Origin: an uncultured Granulosicoccaceae bacterium
GTDB lineage: Bacteria; Pseudomonadota; Gammaproteobacteria; Granulosicoccales; Granulosicoccaceae
NCBI GenBank assembly: GCA_938041955.1
Contig: CALISD010000129.1
Location: 1-64,000 of the forward strand
Reading direction: 5' to 3'
Length of the DNA stretch: 64,000 nucleotides
Shown: positions 43,132 through 52,250 of the stretch, piece by piece
How positions within the stretch are numbered: position 1 is the first letter of the stretch
How the letters are laid out: every line of letters starts with the position of its first letter
The notes under the pieces: generated by a model
What the model saw: the letters and a program-made list of their open reading frames with translations, nothing else
Database searches by the model: none
Told to the model about the DNA's origin: nothing
Translations under genes and position numbers: made by a program

Positions 43132-44223
43132 GTGTTCTGTTTAAAGTGGCTCGTAGTAATTTCATTGGCGTATTCACCGTCCATTCTGGGTTCGGCTTTG
43201 TCAGATAGTTTTGGCAATTCGCCAGATAATACGTATATAAACCTCAGCATTCAGTACAGATCCGTTGGCAAGACGGTCGGCTATTCACCGAATCTTCCCG
43301 ATGGTGGCCAGGCGGAGCCTGTGAGGCGCACACGCTTTAACGAGCGTTTGGCCGAAATCTCATGGAGTAACGGGCATGCTCTGTCTGTTCGTGGTGTGAT
43401 ATCAGAACGGCGGTTCACATCACTGCGTGATAACTTCGAATTTAATGGTACCGGATTGGGCGTGAGGTACCGTTTCAAGTCAGGCAGCAGGGGAGACACC
43501 GCTTTAACATTTGATTTTCATTCAAATCGTTCAGATAAGATAGATAAAAACTCATTTACCACTGTTGGAAACACTGTTATAAAATCGATGGCAGTCCATC
43601 ATCCTTCCGACAGTCTATGGGGTATTGGTCTTGCGCGTGAAGTGTTGCTAGATGGTGCTACCCGCTTGGAAGTCTATGGTGGTGTTGGCCGAACAGATAG
43701 TAAACACTCCGGGATTAGCGGGCAGCTTGATCGTGGAAATTGCAGTTACCGGTTTGATTTTAATGCTCAAGGCGGCACGGTGAGTCAGATCGACCAGTGT
43801 GGTTCCGTAAGAGCACTTACCAGAACGTATCCCAGTGATTTCTCTGTAGAGCAAGATTTTGGTGTATCACCTGTACTCGATATGAGAAATAAGTCAGTGT
43901 TCTTTAGGGTGGGCGGGTCTGTCCGTAAGCGCTTTAACAAATGGACACTGTCGTCCAGTTACAATTTTCAGCGATACTCACGGTCCGGGTTGGATGATCG
44001 CATACTTGATGCGGGTGGCGGCGTGTATGATACCAGTCACGCATTATCTGCCGGTGTTGCCTATCAGTACGACAGGAAGCTGTCATTTGATGCTGAAGCT
44101 CTGTATCACAAGCACAGGTATCTTGATCAGGTGCCGGTTCTATACACTCGTGTGACATCGCATCGGTTTGACAAGCCGGCAATCTTTTTATCCCTGGCGG
44201 TAAATTACCGATTTTCCCTTTAA
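43132..44223 (+). CDS. Outer-membrane beta-barrel candidate protein
   Basis: A GTG start at 43132 gives 363 residues with a signal peptide (hydrophobic residues 5-20, cleavage near LGSA). The body shows alternating amphipathic strands such as INLSIQYRS, GLGVRYRFK, LTFDFHSNR, FRVGGSVRKRF, AGVAYQYDRK and LSLAVNYRFSL. The last ends in Phe/Leu, as BAM substrates do. Two Cys in the mid-region may form a loop disulfide. No named porin family was recognised. It lies 137 bp downstream of the CAP lipoprotein gene. Confidence 0.7.
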   Translation: MFCLKWLVVISLAYSPSILGSALSDSFGNSPDNTYINLSIQYRSVGKTVGYSPNLPDGGQAEPVRRTRFNERLAEISWSNGHALSVRGVISERRFTSLRDNFEFNGTGLGVRYRFKSGSRGDTALTFDFHSNRSDKIDKNSFTTVGNTVIKSMAVHHPSDSLWGIGLAREVLLDGATRLEVYGGVGRTDSKHSGISGQLDRGNCSYRFDFNAQGGTVSQIDQCGSVRALTRTYPSDFSVEQDFGVSPVLDMRNKSVFFRVGGSVRKRFNKWTLSSSYNFQRYSRSGLDDRILDAGGGVYDTSHALSAGVAYQYDRKLSFDAEALYHKHRYLDQVPVLYTRVTSHRFDKPAIFLSLAVNYRFSL

Positions 44224-44624
44224 CCTGATGCTGTCAATACCACTCAGGTAATCGAATAGCGTCTATATTAAGGCCACAAATATTCCCTGTTAATTTGCAG
44301 TGGACAGAACATTCCGGCTGATTGTAGTACTCGTCGATCTAGTCACCAATATGTCTTGCCCGAAATGCCATGCCGGTATCCGCCCGTTTTCACACAGTTT
44401 AAGAAAGTAGAGCAGGTGTATCGCTCTATTGATCTGTTGAGACAGTGCATGAAAACGTTACTGGACTAGGATTCCAGGGTTGAATCTCGGTAACTTGTTA
44501 GCGTTGTCGTTGCGCCGGACATATCATTGCACTGGCTACTTTTACAAGGCCTGCCAGTTCGAGTTGTTGTCTGTCGTCGTTCAAAGTATTCTGATGGTAC
44601 ACATTGTGAATATCGGAATAACAA
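44224..44624. other. Intergenic region, no convincing gene
   Basis: A 401-bp gap. The only item of note is a 19-codon frame at 44351-44410 that begins Met-Ser-Cys-Pro-Lys-Cys-His. It might be a zinc-ribbon gene remnant, but it has no ribosome site. Confidence 0.4.
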
Positions 44625-45029
44625 ATGGCATCAATATATCGCGGTAGTTGTCTTTGCGGGCAAGTGAGTTTCGAAGCCAGTGGGTTCAGCGATAAAGCTG
44701 CGGCTTGCCATTGCACCATGTGTCGCAAGTTTCACGGCGCGGCATTCGGTACTTTAGTAGAGGCCATGCAATTTAAATGGGTATCTGGTGAAGGCTTGCT
44801 GCAAGACTATAAAGCCGACAATGGCACGGTCAGAACATTCTGTAGAAATTGCGGTTCCAGCCTGGGCTTTCGATCAGAAGGTGCAGGTTTTGATGCGTTT
44901 GAGGTGGCGATAGCGTGTTTTGATGATGATATTCCAGTAAAAATAGACGCTCATATCTATACCGCCAATAAAGCCTGCTGGGTTGAACCAGACGGACAGG
45001 TGCCTAATCATGCTGAAGGCAGACCGTGA
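44625..45029 (+). CDS. GFA-family (CENP-V/glutathione-dependent formaldehyde-activating-like) protein
   Basis: The 134-residue protein has the zinc motifs of the family: CLCGQVSFEA, ACHCTMCRKFHGAAFG and FCRNCGSSLGFRS. Length and spacing are typical. Substrates of most GFA paralogues are unknown; the name reflects homology to S-(hydroxymethyl)glutathione synthase, and no formaldehyde genes lie near. The isochorismatase-like gene follows at 18 bp, so the two may be co-transcribed. Confidence 0.88.
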   Translation: MASIYRGSCLCGQVSFEASGFSDKAAACHCTMCRKFHGAAFGTLVEAMQFKWVSGEGLLQDYKADNGTVRTFCRNCGSSLGFRSEGAGFDAFEVAIACFDDDIPVKIDAHIYTANKACWVEPDGQVPNHAEGRP

Positions 45030-45047
45030 GTAATCGAGCTTATTGTG

Positions 45048-45608
45048 ATGACTGACTTAAATACTTCTGTGTTGTTGGTGATTGACGTGCAGGTGGGTAT
45101 TGATGCTCTATTTTCGAGTGAAAGAAACAACTTGGACGCAGAATCAAACATACAAAAGCTAATCAATAACTGGCGTGAGCGAGGGGTGGAGATTATCCAT
45201 GTTAAGCACAACTCCACTGCTGCAGATTCACCTCTACGCCCCGGGCAAGCGGGAAACGACTTTAAGCCGGAAGGTTTGCCATTGGCGACCGAGCAGTTAT
45301 TTGAAAAAACGGTAAACAGTGCATTTATAGGTACGGGTCTTGAAGCCTATCTGAAGGAAAGAGGTGTTACTGATCTCGTGATTGTGGGGCTGACCACAGA
45401 TCACTGTATATCGACTTCAACCAGAATGGCCGGCAACCTCGGGTTTGACGTTTCCCTGGTTTCAGATGCGACTGCGACCTTTGGTCGTACTGCACCTGAT
45501 GGTGAGACTTACTCCGCAGAGCAGGTCCATAAGGTCAATCTGCTAAGCCTTCACGATGAGTTTTGTCGGGTGGTTACCACTGAGGAGGTATTGCAGCGTG
45601 TAACGTAG
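45048..45608 (+). CDS. Cysteine hydrolase, isochorismatase-like
   Basis: The start is probably the ATG at 45048 (a GTG at 45045 is adjacent). The 186-residue protein has the catalytic triad context: LVIDVQVG (Asp), IIHVKHNS (Lys) and GLTTDHCISTS (nucleophile Cys). These residues define the superfamily that includes nicotinamidases and isochorismatases. The substrate is unknown; ureidoacrylate or nicotinamide-type amides are possible. Confidence 0.88.
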   Translation: MTDLNTSVLLVIDVQVGIDALFSSERNNLDAESNIQKLINNWRERGVEIIHVKHNSTAADSPLRPGQAGNDFKPEGLPLATEQLFEKTVNSAFIGTGLEAYLKERGVTDLVIVGLTTDHCISTSTRMAGNLGFDVSLVSDATATFGRTAPDGETYSAEQVHKVNLLSLHDEFCRVVTTEEVLQRVT

Positions 45609-45663
45609 AAGGATCATTTCTACATATTTACGTTGTTAGCGCTTCGGCGCAGGTGAGGAAGTT

Positions 45664-45978
45664 ATGAGAGTTGTTTTTTGTGCTGTGCTATTGCTGTTTT
45701 CATTTCAGGTTTCTGCGAATGATTATACCTACGAGAAGATTGCCAGCAGATATTCTCAAGTTGCGATGAGCCAGAAAGACGTTTTAAATTTCAAAATGCA
45801 GGGCGAGTGTTTGGTTGGTTTGAAGGAACTTAATTTCAAGAAGAACAAAACGTTTGATCCGATAGCCGAGTGGACAAACTATCGCAGTAAGTCTCTGTTG
45901 GAACAGTTCCCACCGTGTGAGGTGTTAATCATCATGCAGTTGGCGAAAAAGAAACTGACAGATGCCGGGACAAATTAG
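45664..45978 (+). CDS. Small exported hypothetical protein
   Basis: The 104-residue product has a clear Sec signal peptide (MRVVFCAVLLLFSFQVSA, cleavage before ND). The mature part, about 86 residues, is basic and helical with two Cys residues (GECL, PPCEV) that could form a disulfide. An AGGTGAGGAAG ribosome site precedes it. No family recognised. Confidence 0.6.
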   Translation: MRVVFCAVLLLFSFQVSANDYTYEKIASRYSQVAMSQKDVLNFKMQGECLVGLKELNFKKNKTFDPIAEWTNYRSKSLLEQFPPCEVLIIMQLAKKKLTDAGTN

Positions 45979-45999
45979 ATTGCCTGAGTTGGTCAGCTT

Positions 46000-46159
46000 G
46001 TGGCTGTGCGGGAAGTTCGGTAACAAACTTTCCACTGCCACAGTCGTCAGAGCAAGGCGGAAAAATGCAGGCATAGCATTGGCCTAGGTCGAATTTTCCT
46101 AACGCAGCTAGGGCGGTTGTGGCTTCGATCCATGTTACCGAACTTTCCAAACAGCCCAC
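46000..46159. repeat. About 160-bp imperfect palindrome between convergent genes
   Basis: Arms AGTTCGGTAACA (46014-46025) and TGTTACCGAACT (46133-46144) are exact; flanking GTGGCTGT and CAGCCCAC extend the pairing outward, and GCCACA/TGTGGC extend it inward. It lies between the 3' ends of two convergent genes and could be a repeat element or act as a terminator. Confidence 0.55.
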
Positions 46160-46183
46160 TAACGCCGGGGTTCTAACTGTTGC

Positions 46184-47092
46184 TTAGCTTTTAGGAGCCT
46201 CAGCCACAGCGAATTTTTCAGCCAGTAATATCCCGCCAACCACCATCACCAAGCCAACGGCGTGAAACCACTGGAAGCGTTCACCGAGAACCAGGATCGC
46301 TAGCAGCGATCCGAAGATGGGTACCAGGTTAATAAATTGCCCGGCGCGGTTTCCACCGATGAGCTCGACGCCGCGGGCGAAAAATATCTGAGCCAGTATG
46401 GTCGGGAAAATAATAATATAGGCTATCACTGCCCAGCCCTTAATCGGTGGAAAGCTAAAACCCTTCTGGCCTAACTCCCACCATACGAAGGGTATGGTGA
46501 TGGTAAATGCACAAATTGATATCACCCACATAAACGTCAGCCAATGGACTTTCGGGCGCCAGCGTAAACCGATGGTATAGCCTGCATAAAACAGGCATGC
46601 GACCAGCATAATTGCATCACCGAAGTTTAAGCCTTCAGTAAAAAACAACCATGGTCTTCCACTGGTAGTGGTCACGAGAACGCCGACTATAGAGCAGATC
46701 AGGCCTATGACCTGGAGCGTCGTTGTGCGTTGAGAAAATAGGAAGAAATTAGCCAGCATTATCATCACCGGCATCGATGCTTGTTCGATGGCCACATTGA
46801 TTGCAGTGGTGTAGTTCAGCGCTTGATACATACAAAGATTAAATAGCGCCATGCCGAGTGACAATCCCGCGAAGATATGCCAATGGCGTTTGAGTATGTC
46901 TTTATCTTTTTTTAGATGTGCCCACGCAAAAGGCAGTAACAACATAGTGGTTAAGAACCATCGAGTGGCAGTGATGGTGTATGGCTGCCAGTCAAAGCTT
47001 GCGAGCTTTCCCGCAACCGCATTGCCGCCCCAGAACACTGTGGTGAGTGTTAACAGAACGTAGGGATTGCCAAACAGGGAGCGCAGGTTCAT
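46184..47092 (-). CDS. DMT-superfamily (EamA) transporter
   Basis: The 302-residue protein has ten transmembrane helices in two EamA repeats, with the opening WGGNAVAGKLA and the second-half ending PIFGSLLAILVLGERFQWFHAVGLVMVVGGILLAE (short: PIFGSLLA...LGERF). EamA proteins export amino acids or metabolites; the substrate is unknown. A terminator of the upstream DUF6524 gene lies just before its start, so it has its own promoter. Confidence 0.9.
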   Translation of the reverse strand: MNLRSLFGNPYVLLTLTTVFWGGNAVAGKLASFDWQPYTITATRWFLTTMLLLPFAWAHLKKDKDILKRHWHIFAGLSLGMALFNLCMYQALNYTTAINVAIEQASMPVMIMLANFFLFSQRTTTLQVIGLICSIVGVLVTTTSGRPWLFFTEGLNFGDAIMLVACLFYAGYTIGLRWRPKVHWLTFMWVISICAFTITIPFVWWELGQKGFSFPPIKGWAVIAYIIIFPTILAQIFFARGVELIGGNRAGQFINLVPIFGSLLAILVLGERFQWFHAVGLVMVVGGILLAEKFAVAEAPKS

Positions 47093-47110
47093 AAGATTTC
47101 AGGCAAAAGA

Positions 47111-47132
47111 AAGGGCAGCGTTTGCTGCCCTT
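47111..47132 (-). terminator. Intrinsic terminator of the DUF6524 gene
   Basis: AAGGGCAGC/GCTGCCCTT forms a 9-bp stem with a 4-base loop. On the minus strand it is followed by TCTTTTG. It lies between the DUF6524 gene and the EamA transporter gene. Confidence 0.7.
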
Positions 47133-47162
47133 ATAATAGGTTAATTGCTGGTTGCTTGTTAA

Positions 47163-47588
47163 CTAAACGTCGTCGGCGTCATCTACCACAACCTGGCCAG
47201 TTGCACGGCGCCATATAATAGCGCCTGCCAAACCAACACCGAGGTATATGCTGTAGAGAATCAGTGCCAGCCATTGTACTGAATCACTGTTTTCACCGAC
47301 CCAGTTCTCTTGAAAAGACAGGTAGACCAGTGCTCCAAACAGAATTAAAACGATGGTAGTGCCAAGAAAGCCAAGTGCTTTCCATGCAGCGATAAGCAGG
47401 GCTATATTCAGGAGAATGGCGATAATTGCTACCAGTATTACCCAGGCATCCGTCATATTTTCATGACCGGTGACCCAGTGATACACAGACTTTCCGGTTG
47501 GGTTGTAGCTGCCAAAGACTACAATTGCAGCGACGAGGATTCGTGTAATTAATACGCCCGGTGAGGAGCCTTGTAGTGCTTTTATCAT
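47163..47588 (-). CDS. DUF6524-family membrane protein
   Basis: The 141-residue protein has four transmembrane helices, the motif SYNPTGKSVYHWV in the first loop and a C-terminal IIWRRATGQVVVDDADD. The YNPxGxSxxHWV and RRxTGQVxVDD patterns are characteristic of the family now called DUF6524. Function unknown. Confidence 0.75.
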   Translation of the reverse strand: MIKALQGSSPGVLITRILVAAIVVFGSYNPTGKSVYHWVTGHENMTDAWVILVAIIAILLNIALLIAAWKALGFLGTTIVLILFGALVYLSFQENWVGENSDSVQWLALILYSIYLGVGLAGAIIWRRATGQVVVDDADDV

Positions 47589-47690
47589 TCGTAGTTAATT
47601 CCGTTGATAGTTAAAAATTTGGTAGAACCGAAGCTATCAAATCAGCCTGTTTTCGTCAGCGATTTGCCAATGTTGTAACAACGGCGCCGG

Positions 47691-48605
47691 TTAGGGGCGC
47701 TCTGCAAGATCTGCCGGTGGAAATATTCCAGCCTTCATGACCATTCCCGGAACCGTTTTGCCAAGCTGTTGTTCAATCCATTCGGCGGTCTGAATGGCGA
47801 GTTGCAGAGACATCCCGGTATCAATATTTGAGCGATGCAACATATAAAGTAGATCTTCGGTGGAGATATTGCCAGTCGCCCGTGGTGCAAAAGGGCAGCC
47901 GCCCACGCCACCAAAGCTTGCATCAAGTGTAGTCGCTCCTGCCTGTACTGCGGCCCAGGCATTGGCAATGCCGGTATTGCGGGTATCGTGAAAGTGCAGT
48001 CGCAACGGGATATCAGGGTAACGCTGTCGAATGGCGTCGACGCGTTCGGCTACGTCTGCCGGTGTGGCAACACCAATGGTGTCAGCAATACCAATTTCAA
48101 ATGGTTCGGTCTCTATACAGCGACTGACCACATCTAACAGTCTGGAGAGGGGAATTTCACCGTCAAAAGGGCATCCGAATGCGGTAGTGATGGTGACTCC
48201 CGTCTTGAGATCTGTGGATGCGTGCGACATGATTTCTGCGAAGTTGCGTATGGTGCCTTCTGTATCAGTGCCCTGGTTGCGTTTGCCAAAGGTGTCACTG
48301 GCACTCACTACTATATTGGCCTCATCAAGGCCTGCGGCGACCACCCCTTCATACCCGCGTTTGTTGAGTGCCAGGCCGATATAGCTGGTGTTGGTGTCTC
48401 TGGGTAAAAGTGCTGCTACTTCGGCCGCATCTGCCATTTGCGGTACTAATTTTGGATTAACGAAGCTGGTGACCTCTATGCGTGGCGCGCCAGCCTCTAC
48501 GGCTCTTTTGATTAACTCGACTTTCACTTCAGTTGAGAGGATTTTCTTTTCGTTTTGAATGCCGTCTCGTGGCGAGACTTCTACAATTTCGATTGCTTGA
48601 TTCAT
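47691..48605 (-). CDS. Hydroxymethylglutaryl-CoA lyase
   Basis: The 304-residue protein is a TIM-barrel aldol-type lyase of the HMGL-like family: VEVSPRDGIQNEKKIL (metal-binding Asp and catalytic Arg), GCPFDGEI, LRLHFHDTRNTGIANA (metal His pair) and the loop Cys in GVGGCPFAPRATGN. It cleaves HMG-CoA to acetoacetate and acetyl-CoA in leucine catabolism. No other leucine-degradation gene lies in the window, which is unusual for this normally clustered gene. Confidence 0.9.
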   Translation of the reverse strand: MNQAIEIVEVSPRDGIQNEKKILSTEVKVELIKRAVEAGAPRIEVTSFVNPKLVPQMADAAEVAALLPRDTNTSYIGLALNKRGYEGVVAAGLDEANIVVSASDTFGKRNQGTDTEGTIRNFAEIMSHASTDLKTGVTITTAFGCPFDGEIPLSRLLDVVSRCIETEPFEIGIADTIGVATPADVAERVDAIRQRYPDIPLRLHFHDTRNTGIANAWAAVQAGATTLDASFGGVGGCPFAPRATGNISTEDLLYMLHRSNIDTGMSLQLAIQTAEWIEQQLGKTVPGMVMKAGIFPPADLAERP

Positions 48606-49025
48606 TGGCCGCTAGCGCTTGTTAATTGCCCGATAGTTTAGCTGAAACAGGTGAGTAAATCTTACCGGCGCATCAGCTGGATTAGCTTAGGTGTCATTGT
48701 ATTTTATCGGTTAATTATGGTTTTTCTCTGATTGCTATCCGGAAGTCGTCGTCGAGGGGGCATTAGAGAAAGCGCATACCCGTTGGTATACAGCCTGTCA
48801 GAGCGACCGGTAAGGATCGCTGCAGACTGGCCACTCACTGACGCGTGGTTTCCCAAAAGCACCGGTGTGCTCAGGTGTCGGGAACCCCGACACGTCAGGA
48901 GTGGCATGTCGCAGTGTGTGTCCTTTCGTCGGAGTTTTTTGTATCAGCCCAAAGGTTATGCATCTTCTATGCGCTGTAGGAATGCTGGATGTGCTTTCCT
49001 GCGGTGCAGGTGTACGCAGCCGGAA
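48606..49025. other. Intergenic region with repeat and hairpins
   Basis: A 420-bp gap between two minus-strand genes. It contains a copy of the dispersed repeat (48830-48870) inside a larger dyad to about 48905, and a strong hairpin at 48875-48893. No credible gene is present. Confidence 0.6.
48830..48905. repeat. Dispersed repeat copy 1 within a dyad
   Basis: GCCACTCACTGACG (48830-48843) pairs with CGTCAGGAGTGGC (48893-48905), around a tight hairpin GTGTCGGG/CCCGACAC (48875-48893). The left half (48830-48870) resembles copies near 51480 and 56086 (shared pattern CCACTCnCTnACGCG then GGTTTCCC). Confidence 0.55.
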
Positions 49026-50183
49026 TCAGGGCCATTTCCACGGGGGCTCATCAAGTAGCCCTTGCCCTGCGATCTCTGTTTGCCCGAGATTCTTTTCAAG
49101 CCGTATGGAATGGCAGGTTTCCTCTTCTTCAAGTGCTGCGATCAATCTGTTGGCGTGCGACACCACACAGACTTGCGTGTGTTTTGCCACTTGCAGAATC
49201 AGGCGCGCAAGGGATGGCAGTAAATCCGGGTGCAGGCTGGTTTCCGGTTCGTTTAAGACGATCAGCGGTGGAGGCCGTGGGGTGAGTAATGCGGCAACCC
49301 ATAGCAGATAGCGCAATGTGCCATCTGATAGCTCAGCACCTGACAATGGCCTTAGCAAACCGTCCTGAGTGAACTGCAAGGTGAACAGGCCGTCTTCAGA
49401 TTGTTTTACGTCGAGTCTTGCTCCCGGAAAAGCATCACTCACGGCGATGTCTAACTGCTCGGCATCACCGACTTCACGAATGGTTTGTATTGCCGCCGCC
49501 ACATCGCGACCGTCATGATGAAGTACGGGTGTTCGTGTGCCCAGTTGTGGTTGCCGTGCCGGTGCATCGCGATCGGTTCGAAAGTGATCGTAAAAGCGCC
49601 AGCCGCGAATTGATTCGCGCAACGAATAGATTTCCGGTGTGGTAATTAAGTCACTGCCATGATCAAACAGGCTATCACTGCTGTGCAGGTGTTGGTTGAT
49701 CACCTGCCAGTTTCGCTCGCGTCGGATTTTTAGCGCGGGTCCTTCACGGTCTGTGAGTGCGCTGGCTGGTCGGTAACTGTTTCCAGCCCAGATGCACTCA
49801 CGTTTTATTTCAGGGTCAAGCGTAAAAGCGCTGGGCGAGGGAGTAGGCAAGCCCAGTGCGATGGAATAGCTGAGGTCTTCGGTGGAAAATCCCAACTGCA
49901 GCCGCACTCGATCCTGGCGAGGGCTGCCTTGCACCGGTACATGGCCTTTTCGCATAGCGCGAGAGATTTTTTCCGGCCCGGCCCAAAAGGTAGACTGCAA
50001 GCCTCCCTCCGCGGCAATGGAGTTGATCACGCCACCCCGTGCGGTATCAGCCAGCAGGCGCAATGATCGATACAAGTTCGATTTGCCGCAGCCGTTTGCA
50101 CCGGTGATCACGTTAAGTTGTGCCAGCGGTGCGACCAGCGTTTGAATAGAGCGGTAGTTATAGATGGCGAGGGTTTTCAGCAC
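49026..50183 (-). CDS. AAA-family ATPase (RecF/OLD-like, DUF2813/AAA_21 type)
   Basis: The likely start is the GTG at 50183 (VLKTLAIYNYRS), giving 385 residues; the open frame extends upstream to 50417 with no similarity. Features: an N-terminal FRS-like beta strand, Walker A GANGCGKSN, signature LSDGTLRYLLW, Walker B LIVLNEPETSLHPDL and H-loop SHANRLI. It resembles stand-alone SMC-like ATPases of unknown function. No endonuclease gene lies next to it, so an anti-phage pair is not supported. Confidence 0.85.
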   Translation of the reverse strand: MLKTLAIYNYRSIQTLVAPLAQLNVITGANGCGKSNLYRSLRLLADTARGGVINSIAAEGGLQSTFWAGPEKISRAMRKGHVPVQGSPRQDRVRLQLGFSTEDLSYSIALGLPTPSPSAFTLDPEIKRECIWAGNSYRPASALTDREGPALKIRRERNWQVINQHLHSSDSLFDHGSDLITTPEIYSLRESIRGWRFYDHFRTDRDAPARQPQLGTRTPVLHHDGRDVAAAIQTIREVGDAEQLDIAVSDAFPGARLDVKQSEDGLFTLQFTQDGLLRPLSGAELSDGTLRYLLWVAALLTPRPPPLIVLNEPETSLHPDLLPSLARLILQVAKHTQVCVVSHANRLIAALEEEETCHSIRLEKNLGQTEIAGQGLLDEPPWKWP

Positions 50184-50726
50184 AGATTGATTGTAGAGCG
50201 GTGGCGTGAATCGATCAATGCTGCTCTTGTGGCTTTCACGGCAAGCAGTAATCTCAATGGTGATATTACTGGAAGAGCCCGCGATCAAAATACCGATGTG
50301 GTAGCCACTGAACTGATGGGAGATGTTTGACCTGCTGCCCAGCCGGGAGAAGATTCTGTGTTGTAGGTTCGTGTGGAACTTGCGCCACGAGGTGCTTTTG
50401 AAGCCCGCAGCATGCAAACATTTTCGCTAACCTTTTTGGTGGGCCGTTATTTGGCTGCTACAGGGATCCATGTTCACTGTATATATAACGCACGTATGAC
50501 CGCTTTTTTCCATCGCTATGCGCTGCTAAGAAAGAACGTCGGAGCTCTATAGTGAGAGCGCGTGCGTTAATGGACAGCATCTGGCGGACCCGGTGGTGTA
50601 CGGGCTGCGTACATTGGCAATGCAGATGCTGTTGATCAACCGAATCTCTATGCTGGTAATGACTATTGAACGCTGATAGCCTCGTGAAGTCTGACAGACT
50701 CGGGTTTGTGCTACTTACTAAGGTTT
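50184..50726. other. Divergent intergenic region
   Basis: About 540 bp separates the divergently transcribed AAA ATPase and LysE genes. It holds no convincing gene. Promoters for both are expected here. A 9-bp inverted pair (TAACGCACG / CGTGCGTTA) is weak and may be chance. Confidence 0.45.
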
Positions 50727-51341
50727 ATGATGACTTTCGAATTTCTGCTTACCTCACTTATTCTTGTGTTGATGCCCGGCACCGGCGTTCTCTACACCGT
50801 CGCTATAGGTCTCGGGCAAGGCTTTAAACCTAGTGTCGCAGCTGCTCTAGGCTGTACTTTCGGGATCGTTCCAGCCGCGCTTGCAAGTATATTAGGACTG
50901 GCAGCGGTGTTTCATACAAGCGCAATGGCGTTTATTGTGATCAAGTATCTTGGCGTCGCCTATCTTCTGTATATGGCGTGGAGCATGCTCAACGACAATG
51001 GCATTTTAGGTGTGGAAGCAGAGAACAATAAAAGTTCATATTTTCGCACAGCAATTAATGGCACGTTACTCAATGTATTAAACCCCAAGTTGTCATTATT
51101 TTTTCTCGCATTTCTCCCTCAATTTGTACCGGTGGACCGCACTGGATCACTTGCCTATATGTTTTATCTGGCGGCGGTATTCATGCTGATGACATTTGTT
51201 ATTTTTGTCCTGTACGGTGCGTTTGCATCTGCTGCGCGCGTGTACATTATTGAATCTCCCCGTGCGTTAGCGTGGCTGAAAAGAGGGTTTGCCGGTGTTT
51301 TTGGGTTACTGGCTGTCAGGCTGGTGATGGCTGAGCGATAA
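50727..51341 (+). CDS. LysE-family exporter
   Basis: From the ATG at 50727 (TAAGG at 50719-50723; next ATG at 50730) the protein is about 204 residues with six hydrophobic helices. The motif LVLMPGTGVLYTVAIGLGQGFKP is the family's conserved first loop (short form: LMPGTGVLYT...GQG). The NPKLSLFFLAFLPQF segment is also typical. These export amino acids such as threonine, homoserine or leucine; the substrate is unknown. Confidence 0.88.
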   Translation: MMTFEFLLTSLILVLMPGTGVLYTVAIGLGQGFKPSVAAALGCTFGIVPAALASILGLAAVFHTSAMAFIVIKYLGVAYLLYMAWSMLNDNGILGVEAENNKSSYFRTAINGTLLNVLNPKLSLFFLAFLPQFVPVDRTGSLAYMFYLAAVFMLMTFVIFVLYGAFASAARVYIIESPRALAWLKRGFAGVFGLLAVRLVMAER

Positions 51342-51479
51342 AAGACCGACAGGTTTGTGTTGAAAGGGATTGACACGCAGTGCAGCGACGCAAGCTGCAT
51401 GCAACGTAACCGATATATTGGTTGTCGTTTTTTTACACCGAGGGTTATGCGGCCAGATCGCATGGGACTGTGTATGCGT

Positions 51480-51522
51480 GCCACTCGCTCACGCGTCGGG
51501 TTTCCCGAAGCTACCAGCCTGC
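51480..51522. repeat. Dispersed repeat copy 2
   Basis: GCCACTCGCTCACGCGTCGG followed by GTTTCCCGAAGCTACCAG is closely similar to copy 1 at 48830, in the convergent gap between the LysE and NUDIX genes. Confidence 0.5.
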
Positions 51523-51616
51523 GGAGATATCTCCATAAATATTTTGTCGGGTTAGTTACTTTATCTCAGATCAATTTGAAATGGAGTCAGAGTGCGGACT
51601 CTGACGCGCTGTGTGG

Positions 51617-52183
51617 CTATTGCTCTGGATAGAGCTTTGCGAGAAAGCGGCGCATATGTGGATCAGTGTGTTCAATTGGTACGTCATCTTTGTGGAACCA
51701 CTTAATTCCTCGGAACTCAGTCTGGTCAATACGGTATTTTGAGTTACGAGATCCACGCAGTGCATACCAGATGCACACGTCTGTATGGCCGGCAGTTTTT
51801 CCAACTGTATCCACTGTTGACAGGAACAATGGCCTTTCGTATAGAAATTCCCCCTGTATTGAAAGTTCTTCGTTCGCCTCTCTAAGCGCTGTTGCTTTGG
51901 GGTGTTCACCCTGCTCAACATGACCACCGGTTGGCAGCCATAGTTCAGCGTTTATATGATCAACCAGAAGAATATGTTCATCGTCGACAAGCACGAAATA
52001 ACTAATGAGATGCTTAGGAGGGGTGGCGGGTTTTGATATTCTGCAAATTTCAACACCGGAATCTATCCACGACAGAACCTCGCGCCTGGTTGTTTTTTCA
52101 AGCGTATCCCGTGGCTCTATCAGCGCTATTTCGTTTCGAATGTCCGCCCGCGTTCCAGGCTCTGTATCAAACAATATGGCCAT
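51617..52183 (-). CDS. NUDIX hydrolase
   Basis: The 188-residue protein has a NUDIX box G(x5)E(x7)REANEELSI, read as GHVEQGE...REANEELSI; the usual Gly near its end is Ser. A helical N-terminal extension of about 60 residues precedes the domain. The substrate is probably a nucleoside diphosphate derivative. It is transcribed in the same direction as the eboC-eboE unit downstream of it, with a 67-bp gap. Confidence 0.88.
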   Translation of the reverse strand: MAILFDTEPGTRADIRNEIALIEPRDTLEKTTRREVLSWIDSGVEICRISKPATPPKHLISYFVLVDDEHILLVDHINAELWLPTGGHVEQGEHPKATALREANEELSIQGEFLYERPLFLSTVDTVGKTAGHTDVCIWYALRGSRNSKYRIDQTEFRGIKWFHKDDVPIEHTDPHMRRFLAKLYPEQ

Positions 52184-52250
52184 GTGAGCTGACTGAGATA
52201 ATGGATTTATGGTCTAACATGGTATGGTTGGCCGGTTGTACCTTTACTGA

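Noticed and set aside
42987-43250. Minus-strand 87-codon frame between the CAP lipoprotein and barrel genes
   Set aside because: It overlaps the start of the barrel gene and includes the 16-bp tandem duplication; no ribosome site and no similarity. A few protein-like residues are probably chance.
48732-49311. Plus-strand frames around the end of the AAA ATPase gene
   Set aside because: They cover intergenic repeats and run antisense to a clear ATPase gene.
49026-50183. AAA ATPase as part of an OLD/Gabija-type defence system
   Set aside because: No nuclease or UvrD-like helicase gene is adjacent and the protein lacks a visible Toprim domain.
50488-50580. 9-bp inverted pair TAACGCACG/CGTGCGTTA as a further palindromic element
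   Set aside because: The arms are short and no inner pairing supports a larger structure.
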